Shown in pieces: positions 1-5,885 of a stretch of 5,997 nucleotides of DNA (position 1 is the first letter of the stretch; each line of letters begins with the position of its first letter). The stretch comes from Bacteroidales bacterium Bact_23. GTDB taxonomy: Bacteria > Bacteroidota > Bacteroidia > Bacteroidales > Lentimicrobiaceae. Location of the stretch: assembly GCA_001603685.1 (NCBI GenBank), contig LUZO01000070.1:1-5997 (forward strand), in the 5' to 3' direction. Under the pieces are notes generated by a model. That model worked only from the letters and a program-made list of their open reading frames with translations, was not told the DNA's origin and did not search any database. The position numbers and the translations under genes are program-made.

Positions 1-116
1 GTGTTTCATTCTACGGCAAAGCCTGGAGCGAACCTCTGCTCATCGAGATCGCTTCAGGCTTTGAAAGCGTTAATCCACAGCGGATTATCCCGCAGTTTCT
101 CAACGGTAATGACTAA
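1..116 (+). CDS. 3' end of an amidase-signature-family gene (partial, cut by window edge)
   Basis: An open frame enters from the left edge (first full codon at base 3) and ends at TAA 114-116, giving 37 residues. The peptide contains FYGKAWSEPLLIEIASGFE followed by NPQRIIPQFL. This resembles the C-terminus of amidase signature enzymes (GatA/AtzF-type hydrolases), where a hydrophobic strand, a Gly, an (S/D)Exx(L)L helix, a (Y/G)FE element and a final R-x-x-P-x-F/L close the fold. Such enzymes hydrolyse amide bonds with a Ser-cisSer-Lys triad, but that triad lies upstream and cannot be checked here. The gene runs towards fabG, so the two are convergent. Its terminal codons are repeated 280 bp downstream. 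The family call rests on a short tail recognised from memory. That this is a real coding end is better supported than the exact family. Confidence 0.6.
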   Translation, partial: VSFYGKAWSEPLLIEIASGFESVNPQRIIPQFLNGND

Positions 117-166
117 TACTCAGGCATAGCTGCCGCCGTCAGGTGAGGTCGTATCTCAAAATTCCG
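1..166 (+). repeat. Direct repeat, copy 1 (amidase gene tail plus 50 bp of flank)
   Basis: Bases 1-166 match 281-446 at an offset of exactly 280 bp. I see a single difference, G145 versus T425, which lies after the stop codon. The left limit is unresolved because the window starts here; copy 1 may continue leftwards into the gene body. The right limit is sharp, after ATTCCG. Confidence 0.95.
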
Positions 167-173
167 GAGGAAC

Positions 174-194
174 CCTGCCTCCTGTCTCCTGCCT
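174..194 (+). repeat. Three-unit heptamer tract, consensus CCTGYCT
   Basis: Three consecutive 7-bp units read CCTGCCT, CCTGTCT, CCTGCCT, followed by looser CCT-containing sequence to about base 208. The period and the CCT core match the longer array at 554-679 when that is read in the register CCTCTTA. This may be a second, shorter or decayed member of the same repeat type. It falls within the stretch absent after repeat copy 2. Confidence 0.6.
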
Positions 195-244
195 AATTCC
201 TCCTCCGCCTTAGTTTTGTCTGGGCTTCGACTGGGGGGCGACTT

Positions 245-268
245 GGCTTCGACTGCGCTCAGCCACCA
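245..268 (+). repeat. 24-bp interspersed motif, copy 1
   Basis: The sequence GGCTTCGACTGCGCTCAGCC plus ACCA recurs exactly at 481-504. The first ten bases also occur alone at 223-232. The 20-base core starts GGCT and ends AGCC, so its ends are complementary. From memory, strings close to TTCGACTGCGCTCAG are scattered in intergenic DNA of many Bacteroidota and some other phyla; this needs a genome search. Confidence 0.75.
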
Positions 269-280
269 ACTCAGCCGCCG

Positions 281-446
281 GTGTTTCATTCTACGGCAAA
301 GCCTGGAGCGAACCTCTGCTCATCGAGATCGCTTCAGGCTTTGAAAGCGTTAATCCACAGCGGATTATCCCGCAGTTTCTCAACGGTAATGACTAATACT
401 CAGGCATAGCTGCCGCCGTCAGGTTAGGTCGTATCTCAAAATTCCG
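281..446 (+). repeat. Direct repeat, copy 2
   Basis: This is the second copy of bases 1-166, identical except T425 in place of G145. It starts just after GCCGCCG. In frame with the amidase reading this gives Ala-Ala-Gly before VSFYGK, so the homology could extend a few codons further left than can be shown here. The near-identity indicates recent duplication, gene conversion, or an assembly artefact. Confidence 0.95.
283..396 (+). pseudogene. Duplicated amidase C-terminal fragment
   Basis: Within repeat copy 2 the same 37 codons and TAA stop (394-396) are preserved without change. The frame upstream is open only back to a TAG at 211-213 and contains no ATG, and the upstream codons derive from the GC-rich spacer motif. 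The copy therefore has no start and no catalytic region, and is best read as a gene fragment carried by the duplication. Its intact sequence reflects recency rather than selection on a product. Confidence 0.65.
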
Positions 447-480
447 CTTCTGCATTTTCCACTGCCCTTGGGTTCGACTC

Positions 481-504
481 GGCTTCGACTGCGCTCAGCC
501 ACCA
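481..504 (+). repeat. 24-bp interspersed motif, copy 2
   Basis: Exact second copy of 245-268, lying downstream of repeat copy 2 as the first copy lies downstream of repeat copy 1. The separation is 236 bp rather than 280 bp, so the segment between repeat and motif is 44 bp shorter here (447-480 versus 167-244). It is preceded by a variant, GGTTCGACTC (471-480), and continues into 12-bp imperfect units from 494. Confidence 0.75.
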
Positions 505-553
505 GCTCACCCACCGGCTCACCTAACGCTGGCACTCAAGCATCGGTAAAATC

Positions 554-679
554 CTACCTCTTACCTCTTACCTCTTACCTCTTACCTCTTACCTCTTACC
601 TCTTACCTCTTACCTCCTACTTCCTACTTCCTACTTCCTACTTCCTACCTCTTACCTCTGGCCTCTGACCTCTGACCTC
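554..679 (+). repeat. 18-unit tandem 7-bp repeat abutting the fabG stop codon
   Basis: The 126 bp divide exactly into 18 heptamers with no indel: CTACCTC once, TTACCTC eight times (561-616), CTACTTC four times (617-644), CTACCTC, TTACCTC, TGGCCTC, and TGACCTC twice. Variants occur in blocks, as expected if units spread by local duplication or slippage. On the + strand it is almost pure pyrimidine with roughly one purine per unit. On the fabG transcript strand it reads GAGGTAA/GAGGTCA. The array begins 4 bp beyond the fabG stop codon, so read-through of fabG would place it in the 3' UTR. Confidence 0.97.
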
Positions 680-683
680 CGGC

Positions 684-1430
684 TTACATATTCATCCCCC
701 CGCACACGCTGATCACCTGTCCGGTAACATACGACGAGAGATCAGAAGCGAGGAAGAGGGTAACATCGGCCACATCTTCGGGTTTTCCGCCCCGTTTCAG
801 CGGAATACCGTCGATCCATGCCTTGCGGACATCCTCGGGCAGTTTGGCGGTCATATCGGTTTCGATAAATCCGGGAGCAATGGCATTGCAGCGGATATTG
901 CGCGAACCGAGCTCCTGAGCCATCGACTTGGTAAATCCGATCAAACCGGCTTTTGAAGCGGAGTAGTTCGACTGGCCGGCATTTCCTGAAACGCCAACTA
1001 CAGAGCTCATATTGATGATGGAACCGCTTCTCTGCTTCAGCATAACGCGCTGAACAGCCTTGGTAAGGTTGAAAATCGACTTCAGGTTTACCTTGATTAC
1101 CAGATCCCAGTCGGCTTCGCTCATACGCATCAGCAGGTTGTCGCGGGTAATACCGGCATTGTTTACCAGCACATCAATCCGGCCGAAATCGTTTACCACA
1201 TCGGTAATCAATTTATCGCTGCCATCGAATGAGCTGGCGTCCGAAGCATAGCCTTTTGCCTTCACACCGAGGGCTTCCAGCTCCTTTTCAAGTGCCATGG
1301 CATTGTCATCGTAGTTCAGGTCAGAGAAAGCCACATTGGCACCTTCTCCGGCAAGCCGCAGGGCTATTGCCTTTCCAATGCCGCGGGCTCCGCCGGTAAT
1401 CAGCGCAGTTTTTCCTTCGAGTAATTTCAT
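684..1430 (-). CDS. fabG: 3-oxoacyl-[acyl-carrier-protein] reductase FabG
   Basis: FabG is the cytosolic NADPH-dependent reductase of the type II fatty acid elongation cycle, converting 3-oxoacyl-ACP to (R)-3-hydroxyacyl-ACP. The 248-residue product is a full-length classical short-chain dehydrogenase. Visible features are the cofactor motif TGGARGIG (12-19), D64, NNAG (90-93), N115, catalytic S143 and YSASK (Y156, K160), the APGFIETDMT segment (185-194) and a C-terminal GGMNM. R134 and R177 align with the two arginines of E. coli FabG (R129, R172) known for docking ACP, which favours FabG over a general SDR. The ATG gives the usual MKLLEGKTALITGG start; no Shine-Dalgarno precedes it, and the leader is A-rich. 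It lies 69 bp downstream of the glycogen gene on the same strand, so it could be partly co-transcribed. A CoA-linked acetoacetyl reductase role cannot be fully excluded. Confidence 0.93.
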   Translation of the reverse strand: MKLLEGKTALITGGARGIGKAIALRLAGEGANVAFSDLNYDDNAMALEKELEALGVKAKGYASDASSFDGSDKLITDVVNDFGRIDVLVNNAGITRDNLLMRMSEADWDLVIKVNLKSIFNLTKAVQRVMLKQRSGSIINMSSVVGVSGNAGQSNYSASKAGLIGFTKSMAQELGSRNIRCNAIAPGFIETDMTAKLPEDVRKAWIDGIPLKRGGKPEDVADVTLFLASDLSSYVTGQVISVCGGMNM

Positions 1431-1466
1431 AATCCGGGTTTTGTTTTTAAATCTGTCAACTAATTG

Positions 1467-1486
1467 GCGAACTGAACACAGCCCGC
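1467..1486 (-). other. Small intergenic hairpin between the glycogen fusion gene and fabG
   Basis: On the transcript strand, GCGGGCUG, loop UGUU, CAGUUCGC can form an 8-bp stem with two G-U pairs and a 4-nt loop. It lies 13 bases after the upstream stop codon. The bases that follow (CAAUUAG) are not a U-run, so it is not a classical intrinsic terminator. It could be a processing or stability element, or chance. Confidence 0.35.
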
Positions 1487-1499
1487 TAAAAATTTTCTG

Positions 1500-4400
1500 T
1501 TATGAATCAAGCGCCGAAATCCACCTTACAAGGTTAAAATCCTGACGGTGAGGCAACAGCGGATGACGCGGTGAGAGACGGAACGCATAGTCGAACACTC
1601 CGGCCTGCAGCGTGGGAATTTCAATAAAGAAGGTCACAATGCTGCCGTTAACTCCGGCTACCACCATCTCTTCGGTAAAGGAAATCTTCTGAACCTCATC
1701 CTGAACCTTGTTGCCAAACAGCACCTCCAGTCCGATATCGCCGGCGCTGAGTTCGTTTACATTCAGCACAATCTCAGCCACGAAATTTTCGCCAAGCCTT
1801 AACGCTTTCTTGGTTGAATCGGGCACGGTAATGCTCACCACTTCAATGCTTTCCCAACCACGCAGTATCCTGCGTTTCCATGACGATAACAACCGGACAT
1901 TCTCAAAATCATTGGCAAAAAGCTCGGAGGAACGGCTGATCAGCTTATTGTAGAACTGATCGTAATAGTCCTTGAGCATGCGGTTCATGGTAAACTCAGG
2001 CGATATTCCGGAAATGGTATTTCTGACATGGGAAATCCATTTTTCGGGGATTCCCTTTTCATTTCTATCGTAGAATGCCGGGATAATCTCCTCTTCGAAG
2101 AGGTTATAGATATTTTCGGCATCCAGTTCATCCTGGAACTGCTGGTTTTCGTAGGTACGCTCTTCCTGCAGTGCCCATCCTGCACCCGGCTTATAGCCTT
2201 CGGCCCACCATCCGTCGAGAACGCTGAGGTTCAGCACGCCGTTCATCACGGCTTTCTCGCCGCTGGTTCCCGATGCTTCAAGCGGACGGGTAGGCGTATT
2301 GAGCCACACATCCACACCCTGGGTAAGCTGCGCTCCGAGTGCCATATCGTAATTCTCAACGAAGACGATCTTACCGGCAAACTCCGGCATTCTCGAGTAG
2401 GAGATGATTTTTTTGATCAGATCCTGTCCGGCCTTGTCGGCGGGGTGCGCTTTTCCGGCAAAAACAAACTGAACGGGGCGTTTCGGATTGTTCATCAGTT
2501 GCGAAAGCCTGTCGGGGTTGGTAAAGAGCAGGTGTGCGCGCTTATAGGTGGCAAAGCGGCGGGCAAAGCCGATGGTAAGCGTATTTTCATCCAGGTTATC
2601 AATGGTATTCATGATAAACTTGGGGCTTTCCTGTCTGTGCTTGAGATCATCATTCAGTCGTTTCTGAAGATAGGAAATCAGTCTGCTGCGATGTCTGTTC
2701 CTCAGATCCCAGATTTCTTCTGCGGGCACTTCATGAATTTTCTGCCAGCGTGATTTTTCATACTGCTTTGTCAGAAAATCCTCTCCGAAATAACGGGAAT
2801 ACAGCGCTTTCCATTCTGTGGATGCCCATGTGGGAAGATGCACCCCGTTGGTTACATACGAAATATAGAGTTCATCAGAATAATAACCCGGGAACATACC
2901 GCTGAACATATCCCGGGAAACCCTTCCGTGGATTTTGCTCACACCGTTCATCTCCTGCGACAGGCGGGTTGCCAGTACGCTCATCGAGAACTTCTCATCG
3001 GGTTTGTCTTCGATGTAGCGCCCCAGATTCATAAAGGTGTTCCAGCTTATATTCAGGCGGTCGGCATAGTGCGGGATATAGGCCCTGAGCACATCTTCGC
3101 TGAAGGCGTCGTGGCCGGCGGGAACCGGAGTGTGGGTGGTAAAGAGCTGGGTTGCCCTCACGATCTCCACCGCCTGGTCGAACGAAAATTTCTGTTCCTG
3201 AACCAGCAGGCGCAGCCTTTCAATACCGATGAAAGCGGCATGGCCTTCGTTGCAGTGGAACACCGACGGTTTAAGGCCGAGTGCCTTGATCAGGCGAATT
3301 CCGCCAACGCCCAGCAACAGTTCCTGCTTGAAGCGGTTGTCCCAGTCGCCGCCATAAAGCTGGTGGGTAATGGTACGGTCCTGTTCGCTGTTTTCGTCAA
3401 TATCGGTATCGAGCAGGTAGAGAGGTACTCGGCCCACATCAATCTTCCATACCTTGGCGTACAGGTTACGCCCGGGCAGTGCAATTGAAATGCGTACCCA
3501 TTCGCCGTTTCCGTTGCGAACCGGTTTCAGCGGCATGTGGGTAAACTTCTGCGGATTGTAGGTTGCCACCTGGTCGCCTGCATTGGAGAGGCTCTGGCGG
3601 AAATAGCCGTAACGGTACAGCAGCCCCACCCCTACCATATTCACATTCGAGTCGGAAGCTTCTTTCAGATAGTCGCCTGCCAGAACGCCAAGTCCGCCCG
3701 AGAAGATCTGAACGGTATCGTGGAGGCCGAATTCCATGCTGAAATAGGCAACCTGATGCTCAGGCCTTTTGGCGCCTTCCTTCATGTAAGCTTCGAACCT
3801 TCCGTACACCTTGTCAAGTTTGGCTACAAACTGCTCATCGCGCTCAAGCTGCTGCATCTGTTTTACATTCAGCGACTCAAGCAGCGCTATAGGATTGTGA
3901 TTCAGCGCATCCCACTGTTTGGGGTCAATCATTCTGAACAGCTCTCCGGCATCCGGATTCCAGCTCCACCAGAGGTTTCTCGACAATCTCTTCAGTCCGT
4001 TGAAACGCTCCGGAATTCCGGGTTTAACAAGCACCTTATGCCAAACGGGGGTCTGATGCTGCTTCAGGGGGAAACTCATCAGCATATCGGGCTGGCGCTT
4101 ATCGCGGTATAGCTCTTCGCGCTGCTCCGATTTTCCCAATGCAATGGAAAAGGCTTCCTTATACTTGTCTACCAGGTCATCCCAAAGGGCAATTCTGGAT
4201 ATCTGCCAGGCAAGCTTGCGGGCAGCAGCCACCTGATCGGCGCTGAATGCCGAAAACTCAGCCAAAATCCGCTCAATTTCACTTACTACTTCGGCATAGT
4301 TGGTGTCTTTCCGCTGTACTACCCATGCGCCCGGCTCGTGGTTGGGCAGCTTCTCCCTCACCCACTGTCCGAAACCGGCAAGCGAAGTGGTGATGGTGGG

Positions 4401-5765
4401 AATGTGGAAAGCGAGGCTTTCGAGCGGGGTATATCCCCAGGGCTCATAATATGAAGGGAATACCGAAATATCGAAGCCGATGAGCAATTCGTAGTATGAG
4501 AAGTTGAAAATGCCATCCTGGCCGTTCAGATACGAAGGTACAAACACCAGTTTTACCTTATCGCCCTTTTTATTCAGCAGTCCAACCGCCTTTGCCTTGT
4601 TGATGATCTGGTCATACTCGGCATCGTAGAGGCCGTGGGTAAGGTAAACGCCCTCGACCGGGTTGCTGAAATCGGGTTCGTTCAGGCGTGCCAGCAGTTC
4701 AGGCGAAGGTCCCGAATGGTTTGCCGGTACGGTAATAAAGGCTACCACCTGGCGTTTCAGGTTGGGATCCTGGTTCAGCTTTGCCAGCGATTCAATATAA
4801 ATATCAATTCCTTTGTTCCGGAATTCGTATCTGCCACTGTTTATCACCAGCAGGGCGTCATCGAGCAACGGAGCGTTGAACAGCGCCCTCGATACCTGCA
4901 GCAGCTTTACCCTCGCCATTTCACGGCGGTTGTTGAACTCCGCATCCGAGGGCACAAAACCGTCGTCGAAACCATTTGGTGTTACCACATCAACCTGACG
5001 GCCAAGAAAATATTTGCACTCCACCGCAGTGATGCTGCTCACCGTGGTAAAAGCGTCGCTTTGCTGAGCTGCAGCATGTTCAAGCGAGAATTTCGAAACC
5101 ATGTCGAAGCGTCGTGCGGTGGCTTCGGGCTGGTAGCTGTCGAAATCGCCGTAAAGCGGCAGGTTGTTGCCCGATATTGCCCTTCCGAGCGCGGTGGCAT
5201 GGGTAGTAAATACACAGGCAACCTGAGGAACTGCATCGCGCAGATACAATACGCCGGTTCCGGTCATCCACTCGTGGAAAAGGGCGACAATGCGATCGTG
5301 GGCGCTCAGGTTGAACTCGTAGAAGCTTTCAATTACCTTGGCAGCGGCATAACCGAACAGTGCCGGCTCCACATAGTCCCATTGGCCTGAAATTGAATCG
5401 AGCTGATAGGTTTCCCAGAACTTTGCAAAAATCTTGTCTTTCTGCTGGAAATAGGTGGTAAAATCGACCAGCACCACGATGGGGCGGCTCTTGATATTCC
5501 AGCGGCCGATCCTGATGCGCAATCCGTGCGATTCGGCATACTCGCGCCACGAACGGTAAATATAGCGGTCCTCGATAAAATCAGGGTTATGATTGGTCTC
5601 TTTCCATACATCAGGTCCGATGAGAATGTAGTTGTCCGAGTATTCACGCTGTATTCCGGGAGCTTTTGTTGAAACGACGGTGTAAATGCCGCCAACTTTG
5701 TTACAGATTTCCCAACTGGTTTCAAAAATGTAGTCGGGACGAAGTGTCTTAGTGTTTTCAGTCAT
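1500..5765 (-). CDS. Fused glycogen synthase (GT3) and alpha-glucan phosphorylase (GT35)
   Basis: A 1421-residue cytosolic enzyme. Residues 1-545 are a eukaryote-type GT3 synthase, which adds glucosyl units (UDP-glucose in characterised relatives) to glucan ends: KVGGIYTV (23-30), FHEWMTGTG (163-171), TTHATALGR (187-195), VTPNGFD (261-267), GRYEFRNKGID (311-321) and YEPWGYTPLE (440-449) with E441 and E449. A short linker leads to a DUF3417-like segment (about 578-665, with RNLWWSWNP) and a GT35 phosphorylase, which releases glucose 1-phosphate. The latter shows SGGLGVLAGD (689-698), H878 in TTHTPVPAGHD, R1070 and K1075 for phosphate binding, and GTSGEK with K1171 as the expected pyridoxal-phosphate lysine. 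Residues 1305-1421 look like the beta-rich C-terminal domain of this phosphorylase class. Stand-alone Bacteroides relatives are, from memory, about 550 and 850 residues, so the sum fits a full fusion. The start fits the GT3 N-terminus and an A-rich leader without Shine-Dalgarno. All key residues I checked are present. Confidence 0.93.
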   Translation of the reverse strand: MTENTKTLRPDYIFETSWEICNKVGGIYTVVSTKAPGIQREYSDNYILIGPDVWKETNHNPDFIEDRYIYRSWREYAESHGLRIRIGRWNIKSRPIVVLVDFTTYFQQKDKIFAKFWETYQLDSISGQWDYVEPALFGYAAAKVIESFYEFNLSAHDRIVALFHEWMTGTGVLYLRDAVPQVACVFTTHATALGRAISGNNLPLYGDFDSYQPEATARRFDMVSKFSLEHAAAQQSDAFTTVSSITAVECKYFLGRQVDVVTPNGFDDGFVPSDAEFNNRREMARVKLLQVSRALFNAPLLDDALLVINSGRYEFRNKGIDIYIESLAKLNQDPNLKRQVVAFITVPANHSGPSPELLARLNEPDFSNPVEGVYLTHGLYDAEYDQIINKAKAVGLLNKKGDKVKLVFVPSYLNGQDGIFNFSYYELLIGFDISVFPSYYEPWGYTPLESLAFHIPTITTSLAGFGQWVREKLPNHEPGAWVVQRKDTNYAEVVSEIERILAEFSAFSADQVAAARKLAWQISRIALWDDLVDKYKEAFSIALGKSEQREELYRDKRQPDMLMSFPLKQHQTPVWHKVLVKPGIPERFNGLKRLSRNLWWSWNPDAGELFRMIDPKQWDALNHNPIALLESLNVKQMQQLERDEQFVAKLDKVYGRFEAYMKEGAKRPEHQVAYFSMEFGLHDTVQIFSGGLGVLAGDYLKEASDSNVNMVGVGLLYRYGYFRQSLSNAGDQVATYNPQKFTHMPLKPVRNGNGEWVRISIALPGRNLYAKVWKIDVGRVPLYLLDTDIDENSEQDRTITHQLYGGDWDNRFKQELLLGVGGIRLIKALGLKPSVFHCNEGHAAFIGIERLRLLVQEQKFSFDQAVEIVRATQLFTTHTPVPAGHDAFSEDVLRAYIPHYADRLNISWNTFMNLGRYIEDKPDEKFSMSVLATRLSQEMNGVSKIHGRVSRDMFSGMFPGYYSDELYISYVTNGVHLPTWASTEWKALYSRYFGEDFLTKQYEKSRWQKIHEVPAEEIWDLRNRHRSRLISYLQKRLNDDLKHRQESPKFIMNTIDNLDENTLTIGFARRFATYKRAHLLFTNPDRLSQLMNNPKRPVQFVFAGKAHPADKAGQDLIKKIISYSRMPEFAGKIVFVENYDMALGAQLTQGVDVWLNTPTRPLEASGTSGEKAVMNGVLNLSVLDGWWAEGYKPGAGWALQEERTYENQQFQDELDAENIYNLFEEEIIPAFYDRNEKGIPEKWISHVRNTISGISPEFTMNRMLKDYYDQFYNKLISRSSELFANDFENVRLLSSWKRRILRGWESIEVVSITVPDSTKKALRLGENFVAEIVLNVNELSAGDIGLEVLFGNKVQDEVQKISFTEEMVVAGVNGSIVTFFIEIPTLQAGVFDYAFRLSPRHPLLPHRQDFNLVRWISALDS

Positions 5766-5798
5766 ATTTTGTTTTTATCTTAACTTTCAATTCTTTGT

Positions 5799-5846
5799 CT
5801 GAAAAATACCACCGGATCGTTATTTCATTTCCGGCCGTTTTTTCAG
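5799..5846 (-). promoter_or_regulatory. Potential 5'-end stem-loop in the leader of the glycogen fusion gene
   Basis: On the transcript strand CTGAAAAA (5846-5839) pairs perfectly with TTTTTCAG (5806-5799). Inside, CCGG (5834-5831) pairs with CCGG (5815-5812) across a small 4/5-nt internal loop, leaving a 15-nt apical loop. The outer arm begins where transcription is predicted to start from the promoter match just upstream. It ends 33 bases before the start codon. No riboswitch class is recognised. The outer stem is A/T-rich, so stability is uncertain. Confidence 0.4.
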
Positions 5847-5851
5847 TAGTG

Positions 5852-5885
5852 CAAAAATAGTGAATTAAATGATGATTTGAACAAA
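5852..5885 (-). promoter_or_regulatory. Bacteroidota-type promoter for the glycogen fusion gene
   Basis: On the minus strand TTTG (5885-5882) is followed, after 22 bases, by TATTTTTG (5859-5852), an exact match to the TAnnTTTG -7 element of Bacteroidota vegetative promoters. The -33 element is also matched, and the spacing is within the range reported for Flavobacterium/Bacteroides. Transcription would begin near base 5846, giving a leader of about 80 nt. The short motifs can occur by chance, but position, orientation and spacing all agree. Confidence 0.6.

Larger units (their letters stand above)
117..683. other. Repeat-rich spacer between two convergent genes
   Basis: These 567 bases separate the amidase stop codon from the fabG stop codon and contain no credible complete gene. 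They hold, in order: the non-coding end of repeat copy 1 (117-166); a CCT-rich heptamer remnant (174-194); a first 24-bp GC-rich motif (245-268); repeat copy 2 (281-446); the second 24-bp motif, continuing into 12-bp imperfect units beginning CTCA(G/C)CCACC (494-505, 506-517, then a decayed third); and the 18-unit heptamer array (554-679). I see no stem-loop followed by a T-run that would serve as a classical intrinsic terminator for either gene. The + strand reading frame at 468-668 is produced by the repeats and is not treated as a gene. Confidence 0.8.

Noticed and set aside
54..113. Minus-strand reading of the direct repeat giving a protein-like 20-residue tail (VITVEKLRDNPLWINAFKA is its recognisable part)
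   Set aside because: It has no start codon, is bounded by nearby stops, and overlaps the + strand amidase-like tail, which fits a known family ending better.
1..446. Insertion sequence or transposon bounded by the direct repeats
   Set aside because: The 114 bp between the copies encode no transposase and show no terminal inverted repeats. The repeats themselves contain a gene tail, so a tandem duplication fits better.
468..668. A + strand open frame with repeated SYLLPLTS-like peptide units
   Set aside because: The frame exists because the 7-bp array has no stop in this reading (three units make seven codons). It starts in the GC-rich spacer motif and shows no independent coding signal.
554..679. 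CRISPR array or satellite gene
   Set aside because: Units are 7 bp with no unique spacers, so this is a simple tandem repeat, not a CRISPR array.
1529..1556. Possible fabG promoter inside the end of the glycogen gene: TTG, 17 bases, TAACCTTG on the minus strand
   Set aside because: The -7 element has one mismatch to TAnnTTTG and the -33 match is only TTG. It overlaps coding sequence, and such weak matches are expected by chance.
2028..2753. Long + strand open frame of 241 codons, and similar ones at 2838-3488, 3537-4112 and 4635-5390
   Set aside because: All lie antisense within the glycogen fusion gene, which has intact family motifs throughout. Their translations show no recognisable domain, and they are shadows of the real gene.
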